Assembly (NCBI RefSeq): GCF_903064525.1
Contig: NZ_LR797830.1
Coordinates: forward strand, 434,001-498,000
Origin: Methylacidimicrobium sp. AP8
Lineage (GTDB): Bacteria > Verrucomicrobiota > Verrucomicrobiia > Methylacidiphilales > Methylacidiphilaceae
Reading direction: 5' to 3'
Length of the DNA: 64,000 nt
The notes under the pieces were generated by a model. It was not told the DNA's origin. It ran no database searches and saw only the letters and a program-made list of their open reading frames with translations. Made by a program: the position numbers and the translations under genes. Shown in pieces: positions 28,761 through 36,650 of the stretch (within the stretch, counting starts at the first letter, position 1; every line of letters begins with the position of its first letter).

Positions 28761-28811
28761 GGCTAGGGAGGCTACTCGGAGTTCCTTTGGGCTTGCCAGG
28801 GAAAAACGAGG

Positions 28812-30476
28812 GTGGCCAATAGTCGGAGCTTCGCGGCCATGATCCTCCTCCTTCCGCTTCTCCTGGCGGTATTGCCGGAGACCGCTCCCATCGAGGGGGT
28901 TGCCGAGAGGCAGGAGGTCGTTCCGGTCGATCCCGCTTCGCTGGCCGCGAAGCCGATCGTCGTGGAGAGCGGGGGGATCCGGTACGTGGTCACGGGGAAC
29001 ACGCTCTTCTCGGCCGGCAGGATCGCCGAGGTCCTCCGGGGCGTCAAGGGTGCCGAGGACGCGGTCGCCCGGCTCAAGGAGGCCTACCAGAGAGCGGGCT
29101 ACTTCCTGGTTTCGGTCCGGGCGGCGGCCGGCCGGGGGCGGGTGGATCTCGAGGTGATCCAAGGGAAGATCACCGAAGCGCGGGTCGTCCCCTCCCTGCG
29201 GTGGTTCTACGGAGGGCTCACGAACCGGCCCTCGGTGAAGACCAGCGACGTCATCCGCCGGACGGTCGACGCGGAAGCCTACGCCGCCCGCCAGCAGGAG
29301 CGGCCGAAGGTGAGCTTCAGCCCGGGGCCGGATTTCGCCAGCTCGGTGATGGAGGTGGAGACCCGGCCGATCGATGCCTTCGCCCCCAACCCGCTCAATC
29401 GGCCCAACCCCTGGAACGCCTCGGTGGGCTTCGGCGACTACGGGAACCGGTTTTCGGCGCGCTACCTCAGCGATGCGGCGGTCGCCTACCGGCCGGGCTA
29501 CGGCCTGGAGATCACCGGCGGGTTCACCAACGGCTGGGACGGCCTCAACCCGTATACCGAGGGAGGCCAGTTCCAGATGGAAAACGGAGGCCTTTCCTGG
29601 GCAACCCCCTGGGGCGTCTACGGGGTGAACTTCACCAACATGCAGTCGGCCTTCGGGGAGGTGACCGCTCCGCTCTATCCGGAGGTGAACCTCCAGAGCT
29701 GGCAGGTCAGCGGGCAGCAGACGGTCTACGCCAGCGAGAGCTTCCGGTGGACGATGAACGAGCGGCTGACCTCGACCCGCTTCACCGAGGACGTCTTCCA
29801 GGGCGCCATCCGGCTGCTCACCCAGGATTACGGCACGGCTCAGCTCGGAACGACCGTCAGCCAGAGCTTCCGCGCCTTCGGGCTCCCCGGGCAGGTCGGG
29901 GGCACCGTCTACGGGGTGCGGGGGACGCGGCTCGGCGGCTTTTCCGGGCTGGAGGGAGCCCCGCTCGAAGGGCCGGGGGTGCCGACCCCCTACTTCACCT
30001 ACTACCGGGGGAGCTTCCAGTACACCCAGAGCCTCCCCGAAGGGATGCAGCTGGCCTTTAGCACCTACGGGCAGATCGCCCAAAACACGCTGCCGATCAT
30101 GGAATACTTCGTGCTGGGGGGCATGGGGAACCTCGCGGCCTGGTATCCCGGGGTCCTCTACGGCGACACCGGCTACATTAGCCGCGCGGCCCTCATCGCT
30201 CCTCCGGCCGAGGCCTGGGGGCTTCGGATCACCGCGCAGCTCTTCGCGGAAACCGGCGGGGCCCGCTTCAGCTCGGATGCGGCTCCCGGGCCGGCTTGGC
30301 ACTTTTTGAGCGACGTCGGGCTGGGGCTCGACATGGTCCACCGGTACGGAACGACGGTCAGCGCGATGGCGGCCCTGCCGATCGACGCGCCGATGATCGG
30401 CCCGACCGACAACCCACACGGTTACTTTCGGGGAGGGCGGGTCGCGGTGCTTTTTGTCTTGCGGCAGAACTTCTAG
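28812..30476 (+). CDS. TpsB-type outer-membrane transporter (ShlB/FhaC/HecB family)
   Basis: Omp85-superfamily pore of 554 residues (GTG 28812) or 545 residues (ATG 28839) that exports the TpsA partner. It has a signal peptide (MILLLPLLLAVLPETAP). A POTRA_2 domain follows at about residues 45-120 (IRYVVTGNTLFSAGRIAEVL, YQRAGYFLVSVRAAAG, VDLEVIQGKITEARVVPSL). The rest is a beta-barrel with alternating aromatic residues (NASVGFGDYGNRFSARYL, EYFVLGGMGNLAAWYPG) ending in VAVLFVLRQNF, with the terminal Phe required for barrel insertion. Only one POTRA domain is obvious, whereas FhaC has two. A SurA-like gene follows at 8 bases, suggesting an operon. Confidence 0.85.
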   Translation: MANSRSFAAMILLLPLLLAVLPETAPIEGVAERQEVVPVDPASLAAKPIVVESGGIRYVVTGNTLFSAGRIAEVLRGVKGAEDAVARLKEAYQRAGYFLVSVRAAAGRGRVDLEVIQGKITEARVVPSLRWFYGGLTNRPSVKTSDVIRRTVDAEAYAARQQERPKVSFSPGPDFASSVMEVETRPIDAFAPNPLNRPNPWNASVGFGDYGNRFSARYLSDAAVAYRPGYGLEITGGFTNGWDGLNPYTEGGQFQMENGGLSWATPWGVYGVNFTNMQSAFGEVTAPLYPEVNLQSWQVSGQQTVYASESFRWTMNERLTSTRFTEDVFQGAIRLLTQDYGTAQLGTTVSQSFRAFGLPGQVGGTVYGVRGTRLGGFSGLEGAPLEGPGVPTPYFTYYRGSFQYTQSLPEGMQLAFSTYGQIAQNTLPIMEYFVLGGMGNLAAWYPGVLYGDTGYISRAALIAPPAEAWGLRITAQLFAETGGARFSSDAAPGPAWHFLSDVGLGLDMVHRYGTTVSAMAALPIDAPMIGPTDNPHGYFRGGRVAVLFVLRQNF

Positions 30477-30484
30477 CTGCTGCA

Positions 30485-31354
30485 ATGGGCCGCATGGCGA
30501 GCGAGCCCTCGATTGCGCGGAGGATCCGCTCCCGCGCCTGTGCCTGGGCGCTCTTCCTGGCGGCGGGGCCGGGCTTGCTGCTCGCCGCGGAGGAGCCCGC
30601 GGCCGACCCGGTCGTCGCCTCGGTCAACGGGGTCGAGATCCGGCGCTCGGAGGTCGAAAAGGCCCTAGCGGGCCTGGGGCCCGGGAGCGGCGGCCCCGAG
30701 GCGGAGCGGAACGTTCTCAACGCCCTGGTCCAAGAAGAGCTCCTGGTCCAGGAGGCCTACCGCCAAGAGCTGGAGAAGTCGGCCGAGGTCAAGGCGGCCG
30801 TCGCGGAGGCGACCCGGAAGATCCTGGTGAACGCCGCGCTCAAGCACCACCTGGAGCGCAGGAAGTGGACCGAGGAGGAGCTGCGCCGCCGCTACGCCCA
30901 GGCGGCGGCCCTGGTTCCGCCGAGGGAGTACCGGCTCCGCCACATCGTGGTAGGGACGCGGAGGGAGGCGGCGATGCTGCTCGACTGGCTGCGGCAAGGG
31001 GCCAACTTCTCGATTCTGGCGCGGGGATCCCTGGAGAAGGCGACGGCCGAGCGGGGAGGGGAGATCGGCTGGCAGAACGCGCGGACCCTTTCGAGCTCCC
31101 TGCTCGCCCTGGTGGAGCGGCTCAAGCCGGGGCAGATCGGGGGGCCGATCCTCTCGAGCGGCGGCTGGGAGGTGATCCAGCTGCTGGAGGCCCGCCCGGC
31201 GAAGGTGCCGACCTTCGAGGAAGCCAAGGCCTCGCTGGAGCAGCAGCTCCAGCAGGAGTCGGCCCAGCAGCTGGTGCAGCAGCTGGCCGCCGGCGCCCGG
31301 ATCGAGGTCTTTCTGCCGCCCGTGCAAGCGGAGCCCGTGGCGGCGGCCCGGTGA
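30485..31354 (+). CDS. SurA/PpiC-type periplasmic peptidyl-prolyl isomerase
   Basis: A 289-residue exported chaperone/isomerase. It has an N-terminal signal peptide (ALFLAAGPGLLLAAE), then a SurA_N-like helical region (VVASVNGVEIRRSEVEKAL, NVLNALVQEELLVQEAYRQE). A parvulin domain follows at about residues 150-245: YRLRHIVVGTRREAAMLLDW, GANFSILARGSLEKATAERG, GGEIGWQNARTLSSSLLALV and GQIGGPILSSGGWEVIQLLE. The glutamine-rich C-terminal helix resembles that of other PpiC proteins. It starts 8 bases after tpsB, so it probably escorts TpsB or TpsA through the periplasm. The longer upstream frame is antisense and alternate-frame noise. Confidence 0.85.
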   Translation: MGRMASEPSIARRIRSRACAWALFLAAGPGLLLAAEEPAADPVVASVNGVEIRRSEVEKALAGLGPGSGGPEAERNVLNALVQEELLVQEAYRQELEKSAEVKAAVAEATRKILVNAALKHHLERRKWTEEELRRRYAQAAALVPPREYRLRHIVVGTRREAAMLLDWLRQGANFSILARGSLEKATAERGGEIGWQNARTLSSSLLALVERLKPGQIGGPILSSGGWEVIQLLEARPAKVPTFEEAKASLEQQLQQESAQQLVQQLAAGARIEVFLPPVQAEPVAAAR

Positions 31355-31373
31355 GTCGGCCGCTTCTCCTCCC

Positions 31374-31787
31374 ATGGGTGCAGCAAAGGGAAAGTATCGG
31401 GGCCGGGGCCTGCTGGTCCTGCTCCTCTGCCTCGGCGGCTGCGTCCACCAGGACGTGGTCGCGGTGCGCCGCCTGACGGCCGCCCGGTACGTGCCGACCC
31501 GCTACGTCCAGATCTACCGGAAGGCTCCCGAGGGCCGGTACGAGAAGATCGCGGTCCTGGAGGCCGGCGGGACCCCGGAGACGCCCCGGACCCAGCTCTG
31601 GGAGGCCATGGTGGAAAAGGCGCGGGAGCTCGGGGCGGAGGCGATCATCGTGGAGGACCGGAGCCAGCCGATCGGGAACCCCCTGGTCATGAACCCGGGC
31701 GGCGGGATGTACACGGTCAATCCCGGCATGCAGATGATCCCCCGGTTCCGGGCCACGGCGATCCGGTTTTCCCCCGGGGCGCGCTAG
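31374..31787 (+). CDS. Putative lipoprotein of unknown function
   Basis: A 137-residue protein with a lipoprotein signal (GLLVLLLCLGGCVHQ; lipobox Cys about residue 23). The mature part contains YEKIAVLEAGGTPETPRTQL and LWEAMVEKARELGAEAIIVE, a layout shared by small bacterial lipoproteins that carry a YbjQ/heavy-metal-binding-like alpha-beta core. The tail is rich in Gly, Pro and Met. It follows the PpiC gene by 19 bases and may be the last gene of the tpsB operon. Function unknown. Confidence 0.65.
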   Translation: MGAAKGKYRGRGLLVLLLCLGGCVHQDVVAVRRLTAARYVPTRYVQIYRKAPEGRYEKIAVLEAGGTPETPRTQLWEAMVEKARELGAEAIIVEDRSQPIGNPLVMNPGGGMYTVNPGMQMIPRFRATAIRFSPGAR

Positions 31788-31805
31788 GCCGCGCAGGCCG
31801 GGAGC

Positions 31806-32342
31806 TCACCCGGCGGCTTTTTGGGCCCGCTCGATTCCGGAGCGGATCAGGTCGACCGCCTCGGCGGGCTCCGCCCAGCGGAGGAGCTTCACCCACTTCT
31901 GCTTTTCGAGGTCCTTGTAGTGCTCGAAGAAGTGGGCGACGGTCTCGAGGAAGATCCCCGGCAGGTCCCGGTAGCTGGTCACCCGCGTGTAGAAGGGATG
32001 GAGCTTGTCGATCGGGACCGCGATGATCTTCTCGTCGATGCCGTGCTCGTCCTCCATGAGGAGGGCGCCGATCGGCCGGGCGGGAATGACCACGCCGGGC
32101 CAGACCGGCGTCTGGGAAACCACCAGGCAGTCGACCGGATCCCCGTCCTCCGATAGGGTGTGGGGGATGAAGCCGTAGTTGGCCGGGTAGTACATGGCCG
32201 TGTGGAGGAAGCGGTCGACGAACATCGCACCCGACTTCTTGTCGATCTCGTACTTGACCGGCACTCCCCCCTGCGGGATCTCGATGATCGCGTTGATCTC
32301 GTGGGGCGGATTGGCACCGACCGGAATGCGGGAAATATCCAT
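31806..32342 (-). CDS. ppa: Inorganic pyrophosphatase, family I
   Basis: Cytosolic Mg-dependent enzyme hydrolysing pyrophosphate to phosphate; 178 residues from the ATG at 32342, preceded by AGAAGG on the minus strand. The longer frame to 32411 adds an unsupported leader. Family signature EDGDPVDCLVV (three catalytic Asp, about residues 65-75), EIPQGGVPVKYEIDKKSGA near the start and YPANYGFIPHTL are all present. HFFEHYKDLEKQKWVKLLRW near the end is typical. Convergent with the lipoprotein gene (18-base gap). Confidence 0.95.
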   Translation of the reverse strand: MDISRIPVGANPPHEINAIIEIPQGGVPVKYEIDKKSGAMFVDRFLHTAMYYPANYGFIPHTLSEDGDPVDCLVVSQTPVWPGVVIPARPIGALLMEDEHGIDEKIIAVPIDKLHPFYTRVTSYRDLPGIFLETVAHFFEHYKDLEKQKWVKLLRWAEPAEAVDLIRSGIERAQKAAG

Positions 32343-32585
32343 CAAAAACCTTCTGTGTGGGCTGGTTCCGGGAAGCATCGAACCGACTTCGATTCGAGAC
32401 CGGTCGGCCATTGTCCATGGATCGGCCGCGGTGTCGAGCTCGGGGTACGGAAATCGGACGGGAGGCGGAAGGGAAGGGGGCGGAAGGAGGTGCCCGTTGC
32501 CCGAGGAGAGGACGAGAGCGGGGTTGCCAGGATCGCCGCCTCGGCGCTAATCTGATCCACGCATCATTCCACCAAGGAGAACCCG

Positions 32586-34112
32586 ATGGCCACAGCGACG
32601 CAAGAGACGGTGCCGAATGCAAAGACGAACCTGGTCCCGATCCACCCGCGGGTAGAGGAGTTTTTGCGGAGTCCCAAGCGGCTCCTCATCGGAGGAAAAT
32701 GGGTCGATGCGGCTTCCGGCAAGACCTTCGCCACCGTCAACCCGGCGACCGAGGAGACGCTCGCCCGGGTGGCCGAGGCGGATGCCGAGGACGTCGACCG
32801 GGCGGTCCGGGCGGCACGGGCGGCCTTCAGCTCGGGCCCCTGGGCCCGGATGGCGCCCGCGGAGCGGGGGAAGCTGCTCTGGAAGCTCGCGGACCGGGTC
32901 GAAGAGCACCTGGAGGAGCTGGCGCAGCTGGAGACCCTCGACAACGGAAAGCCGCTGGCCGTCGCCCGGGCGGCGGACCTGCCGCTGGCGATCGATCTCT
33001 TCCGCTACATGGCTGGCTGGGCGACCAAGATCGAGGGGAACACGATTCCCTTGGGGCTGGCGCAGCCGGAAAGCTTCCTGGCCTACACGGTGCGGGAGCC
33101 GGTCGGGGTCGTCGGGCAGATCATCCCCTGGAACTTCCCGCTGTTGATGGCGGCCTGGAAGCTCGGCCCCGCGCTCGCCTGCGGCTGCACAGTCGTGCTC
33201 AAGCCGGCGGAGCAGACCCCTCTTTCGGCCTTGCGGCTGGGGGAGCTGATCCAGGAGGTCGGCTTCCCCGACGGGGTGGTCAACATCCTGCCCGGCTTCG
33301 GGGAGACGGCAGGGGCGGCCCTGGCTGCGCATCCCGACGTCGACAAGGTGGCCTTCACCGGGTCGACGGAGGTGGGCAAGCTCATCGTGCGGGCGGCGGC
33401 GGGAAACCTCAAGAAGGTGACGCTGGAGCTCGGCGGCAAGTCGCCCAACATCATCTTCGCCGACGCCGACCTCGAGGAGGCGGCGGCCGGGGCGGCGATG
33501 GCGATCTTTTTCAACCACGGCCAGTGCTGCTGCGCGGGCAGCCGGCTCTTCGTGGAGGCGCCGGTGGCCGAAGAGCTGACCGAGCGGATCGCCAAGGAAG
33601 CCGAGAAGATCCGGCTGGGGCCGGGGATGGCGCTCGACACGGAGATGGGGCCGCTGGTCTCCCGGGAGCAGTACGACCGGGTCCGGGGATACATCCGGAT
33701 CGGAGCCGAAGAGGGCGCCCGGGCGCGCTCGGCCCCCTTGCAAGGCCTGGAGCGGGGCTACTTCGTGCCGCCGACCCTCTTCACCGACGTCCGGCCCGAG
33801 ATGCGGATCGTCCGGGAGGAGATCTTCGGGCCGGTGGTCTGCGCAAGCTCCTTCCGGACGGAGGAGGAGATCCCGGCAGCGGCCAACGACTCGATCTACG
33901 GCTTGGCCGCGGGGATCTGGACCCGGGACATACGCAAGGCCCACCGGCTGGCGGGCCGGCTGCGGGCGGGCACGGTCTGGATCAACTGCTACAACGTCTT
34001 CGACGCCGCCTTGCCCTTCGGGGGCTACAAGCAGTCGGGCTGGGGGCGGGAGATGGGCCACGCGGTGCTGGAGAACTACACCGAGCTCAAGTCGGTCTGC
34101 GTGCGCATCTAG
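32586..34112 (+). CDS. NAD(P)-dependent aldehyde dehydrogenase
   Basis: A 508-residue oxidoreductase converting an aldehyde to the carboxylic acid. Seen: PWNFPLLMAAWKLGPALACG (cofactor and oxyanion Asn region), KVAFTGSTEVGKLIVRAA, catalytic base Glu in LELGGKSPNIIFADADLEEA, catalytic Cys in NHGQCCCAGSRLFVE, EEIFGPVVCAS and LPFGGYKQSGWGREMG. Closest in style to betaine-aldehyde/phenylacetaldehyde-type dehydrogenases of the ALDH1/2 group; the true substrate is not inferable. The start ATG at 32586 follows AAGGAGAACCCG. The stop TAG (34110-34112) lies inside the CTAG at the edge of the IS1380 element, so the element inserted exactly at the end of the gene. Confidence 0.93.
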   Translation: MATATQETVPNAKTNLVPIHPRVEEFLRSPKRLLIGGKWVDAASGKTFATVNPATEETLARVAEADAEDVDRAVRAARAAFSSGPWARMAPAERGKLLWKLADRVEEHLEELAQLETLDNGKPLAVARAADLPLAIDLFRYMAGWATKIEGNTIPLGLAQPESFLAYTVREPVGVVGQIIPWNFPLLMAAWKLGPALACGCTVVLKPAEQTPLSALRLGELIQEVGFPDGVVNILPGFGETAGAALAAHPDVDKVAFTGSTEVGKLIVRAAAGNLKKVTLELGGKSPNIIFADADLEEAAAGAAMAIFFNHGQCCCAGSRLFVEAPVAEELTERIAKEAEKIRLGPGMALDTEMGPLVSREQYDRVRGYIRIGAEEGARARSAPLQGLERGYFVPPTLFTDVRPEMRIVREEIFGPVVCASSFRTEEEIPAAANDSIYGLAAGIWTRDIRKAHRLAGRLRAGTVWINCYNVFDAALPFGGYKQSGWGREMGHAVLENYTELKSVCVRI

Positions 34113-34338
34113 CCCCCATTTCTCACCAGTACGAGCTTTCGCGCGAGAGAGGTGCCGGTTGAGTCGCTTGCGAGCAGTTCCGGCCGCGCAGAGCTCTTCG
34201 TGAGGCAGGATCGAGCAAGATTTTCATTCGATTTGCCTTAACGCGAGCGCTGCAAAGCGCAAAAAGCCGGTTGTGGAGCAAGGCTCCGCCCGATCGTAGG
34301 CTTTGCGGAAGGAGAAGAGGTGGGGTTTTGATACCTGC

Positions 34339-35688
34339 TCAGCAACGCAGCACTCGGAAGACGTGGGTAAAGAGGCTCTTCCAAGGATAGGCGCTGCTCA
34401 TCGAGAGGAAGACGCGGCGGACGCTGACTCGGACCAGCGTGCCGATCTTAAAGAGCTTGAGCCGTAGGGTGTCGACCTGGGCCTCGGCCCAGTCCGTTCC
34501 TCGCAGACCGAGCCGTCGCAGCGCTTCGACCAGGGTGTAAGCAAGAGCCGAGAAGTAGAGGCGAAGTTGGTTGCTGGCCATTTGCGCGGTCGAGAGCCGG
34601 TCGGCAAAGAGGTGGAGTTGTTCCTTGATCCGATTCTCCATGTCGCCACGAGCACAGTAGAGCTTCTCGTAAAGGTTTTGGGCGGGCCACTCCTCGGTGG
34701 AGAGAGAGGTCACGACAAAGCGCGGATTCTCCCCTCTTTCCAGGTACTCGGCTTTGGCGACCACCCGGCGCTCCCTCGACCAGCTGCTCAAGGTGCGGTA
34801 GGCAAACTCGGTAAAGAAGCGGGCCGGCTTGCCACTCGACTCGTGCAGACGACGGGCTTGCTCCATCGACCCCTGAATGGTCCGGCACAAGCGCTCGTTG
34901 CGCGCCAAGCCGAAGAGGTAGTCGACTTGATTGGCTTCGCACCAAGCCATGATCTCTTCCCGGCAGAAGCCCGAATCGGCCCGGAGCACGATCCGGACTC
35001 CGGGCCAACGGGTACGGAGTTGTTCCACGATCCGGCTCACCTCCGTAAGGGAGCCCGCCGACGCATCCTGGTTCGATGGCCGAAGCCGGACGCCAAGGAG
35101 TTGATCGCCAGCAAAGATGTAGAGCGGCAAATAGCAGTAGGAGTCGTAGTAACCATGGAAGAAGCGCTCCGGCTGATGTCCGTAAAGGGGGATGTCGGTC
35201 GCATCCAGATCGAGCACCACCTCCTCAGGGGGCTGGGGATGCGATTGGAGGTAGAGATCGACCAGAAGACGGTCGATCGCTTCGGCCGAGTAGTCGATCT
35301 TGTGGTAGCGCTCGCTTCGACCCACCAGTTCCAGCCGGTTGAGCGTGCTCTTGCCCGCCAGATCCTCTTCCAGATCGCTTTTCCCGCTCAGGAGAGCAAC
35401 CAACGGATCGGTCCGCAACTGCTCATGGTCGTTGAGGTCTTCGTAGCCCATCGCAATCCCGAAAATGCGCTGGGCAAGCATCTCCCGTACCCGATGCACA
35501 ATGCGTTTCGGATGGCGTCGATCCACGAAGCAACCCTCTAACCGTCTTAACAAACCGATCTTCCGATCCGCTTCCCGCAACAGAATTGCGCCCCCATCGC
35601 TGGAGATCCGACCCGCGGTAAATCCCGCTTCCACCCGTCGCGAAAAATGATCTGTAAACGCAAAAGTCTCTTGGCTACACTCTGTCAT
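34339..35688 (-). CDS. IS1380-family transposase
   Basis: A 449-residue DDE transposase with no visible lesion. Seen: the N-terminal TAGRISSDGGAILLREADR, MAQRIFGIAMGYEDLNDHEQ-like segment, VLDLDATDIPLYGHQPE (first catalytic Asp), RIVLRADSGFCREEIMAWCE (second Asp) and YCARGDMENRIKEQLHLFAD (catalytic Glu), all characteristic of IS1380. The start ATG at 35688 lies just inside a strong hairpin that could limit read-through transcription from outside. The gene ends 227 bases from the left terminus of the element. Confidence 0.94.
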   Translation of the reverse strand: MTECSQETFAFTDHFSRRVEAGFTAGRISSDGGAILLREADRKIGLLRRLEGCFVDRRHPKRIVHRVREMLAQRIFGIAMGYEDLNDHEQLRTDPLVALLSGKSDLEEDLAGKSTLNRLELVGRSERYHKIDYSAEAIDRLLVDLYLQSHPQPPEEVVLDLDATDIPLYGHQPERFFHGYYDSYCYLPLYIFAGDQLLGVRLRPSNQDASAGSLTEVSRIVEQLRTRWPGVRIVLRADSGFCREEIMAWCEANQVDYLFGLARNERLCRTIQGSMEQARRLHESSGKPARFFTEFAYRTLSSWSRERRVVAKAEYLERGENPRFVVTSLSTEEWPAQNLYEKLYCARGDMENRIKEQLHLFADRLSTAQMASNQLRLYFSALAYTLVEALRRLGLRGTDWAEAQVDTLRLKLFKIGTLVRVSVRRVFLSMSSAYPWKSLFTHVFRVLRC

Positions 35689-35690
35689 GG

Positions 35691-35760
35691 AAGGCCGTTT
35701 CTTTTTCCTGGTTGTAGTAACGTCTTCTTAACGCACTTATACCAGGGAAAGACGGCCTTT
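35691..35760. promoter_or_regulatory. Inverted repeat in the transposase leader
   Basis: The arm 35691-35712 (AAGGCCGTTTC...TTCCTGGT) pairs with 35741-35760 (ACCAGGGAAAGACGGCCTTT), leaving a loop of about 28 bases. It lies directly upstream of the transposase start on the minus strand. Comparable hairpins in other insertion sequences hide the transposase start in transcripts that enter from outside; that role is inferred here. Confidence 0.6.
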
Positions 35761-35822
35761 CCTATGCCCTTTTGCCGGATTTTTTGCCTTCCGCTATGCC
35801 TGCCATTGGTGAGAAATCGGGG

Positions 35823-36008
35823 CTAGCGGCCATTTCTCACAAGCTTTCTCCTACGGCTTGCAAAACGGGCTCGTCTGCTTCGCTCCCGCTTGGTTTTCCA
35901 TCCTCGCAGTATGTCTTCATACAGCTCCGGTGGAAAACCTGCACCCGCCTCGCACCCAAGCCCATTTGCGGCGCCTCGGCTACGGAATTTGTGAGAAATG
36001 GCGGCTAG
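35823..36008. mobile_element. 186-bp MITE-like element with IS1380-related ends
   Basis: Bounded by CTAGCGGCCATTTCTCACAA (35823-35842) and its reverse complement with one mismatch (35989-36008). These ends share CTAGC and CATTTCTCAC with the adjacent IS1380 element, suggesting mobilisation in trans by its transposase. There is no coding capacity. The interior contains one copy of a 120-base repeat also found at 61120. Its last CTAG supplies the yceI stop codon. Confidence 0.75.
35861..35980. repeat. Dispersed 120-base repeat, copy A (inside the MITE-like element)
   Basis: Aligned with 61120-61239 over the same length. Shared blocks include GGGCT.GTC at the start, CTTGG..TTTT, GTATGTCTT, CTCCGGT and CCAAGCCCATTT near the end, then GCTCGGC or CCTCGGC. 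The start (AAACGGGCTCG) and the end (CAAGCCCATTT) are nearly complementary, so the repeat could fold with a terminal stem. My rough count gives about two thirds identity. Confidence 0.6.
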
Positions 36009-36634
36009 GGCTCGACCGGGGGCTTTTCGCGGGCAAGGACCGTGAAGTGGATCTCGACCTGGTCCTTGAGCCGCATCGCGCCCCCCGCGAAGCGGATCGG
36101 CACGATGCCGAAGTCGCTCTGGCGCACTTTGACCGTGCCGGTCGCCTCGAGCTCCCCGGGGGAAGGGGCCAGCCGGACCGGGAAGGAGATGCGCCGGGAG
36201 GCGCCGTGCAGGGTGAGGTCGCCGCTGACCAGGATCCGGGAAGGCACGGGGGCCGGAGCGGCCCCGGTCGAGCTGAAGCGGATTTCGGGGTAGCGGGCGG
36301 CGTCGAGCACCCGCGGGCCGCGCATGATCGCCTGGACTTCCTTCCGATCCCGGGGGATGGCCTCCGGATCGACGACCGTCAAGGAGGCGGCGGGAAGGCG
36401 GATCTCGGCCCCCAGCAAGCGGTGCGACGGGGCGTCGTAGGAGATCGTCCCGCTAAGCTTCCGGGAGAGAATCTCGTGGTCATGGCCGAAGACGCCGAAG
36501 AGCCCGCCGGGGATCACGAGGACCTCGATCTTGCTGCCGGCGGGGTCGACCTGGTAGAGGGCGGCGGAGAGCGGGAGAGGGGGGAGCAACAGGAGCCCGA
36601 GGAAAAGGAGGGAGATCGGCCGGCGGAAACGCAT
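36005..36634 (-). CDS. YceI family protein
   Basis: A 209-residue periplasmic lipocalin-like protein that in characterised members binds polyisoprenoid lipids. Signal peptide LLFLGLLLLPPLPLSAA (about 8-25), then the YceI domain: YQVDPAGSKIEVLVIPGGLF, GHDHEILSRKLSGTI, EVQAIMRGPRVLDAARYPEI, GDLTLHGASRRISFPVRL and VRQSDFGIVPIRFAGGAMRL. Sequence order and length fit the family. The stop codon is the minus-strand TAG within CTAG at 36005-36008, the outer end of the MITE-like element. Before these insertions the gene was probably convergent with the aldehyde dehydrogenase, with overlapping stops. Confidence 0.88.
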   Translation of the reverse strand: MRFRRPISLLFLGLLLLPPLPLSAALYQVDPAGSKIEVLVIPGGLFGVFGHDHEILSRKLSGTISYDAPSHRLLGAEIRLPAASLTVVDPEAIPRDRKEVQAIMRGPRVLDAARYPEIRFSSTGAAPAPVPSRILVSGDLTLHGASRRISFPVRLAPSPGELEATGTVKVRQSDFGIVPIRFAGGAMRLKDQVEIHFTVLAREKPPVEP

Positions 36635-36650
36635 GCGGGAGAGTCAAGGG

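Larger units (their letters stand above)
34109..35826. mobile_element. IS1380-family insertion sequence, apparently intact
   Basis: About 1.72 kb. The left end 34109-34128 is CTAGCCCCCATTTCTCACCA, and the right end 35807-35826 is its reverse complement with one mismatch. If the outer CTAG on each side (34109-34112 and 35823-35826) is the target duplication, the terminal repeats are 16 bases. One intact transposase fills the minus strand. The left non-coding part, 34113-34338, holds no recognisable gene. The right end abuts a small related element that shares the same CTAG. Confidence 0.88.

Noticed and set aside
28434-30485. Long minus-strand frame opposite tpsB
   Set aside because: Antisense shadow of the beta-barrel; only its last part (from GTG 28760) is a real TPR gene start.
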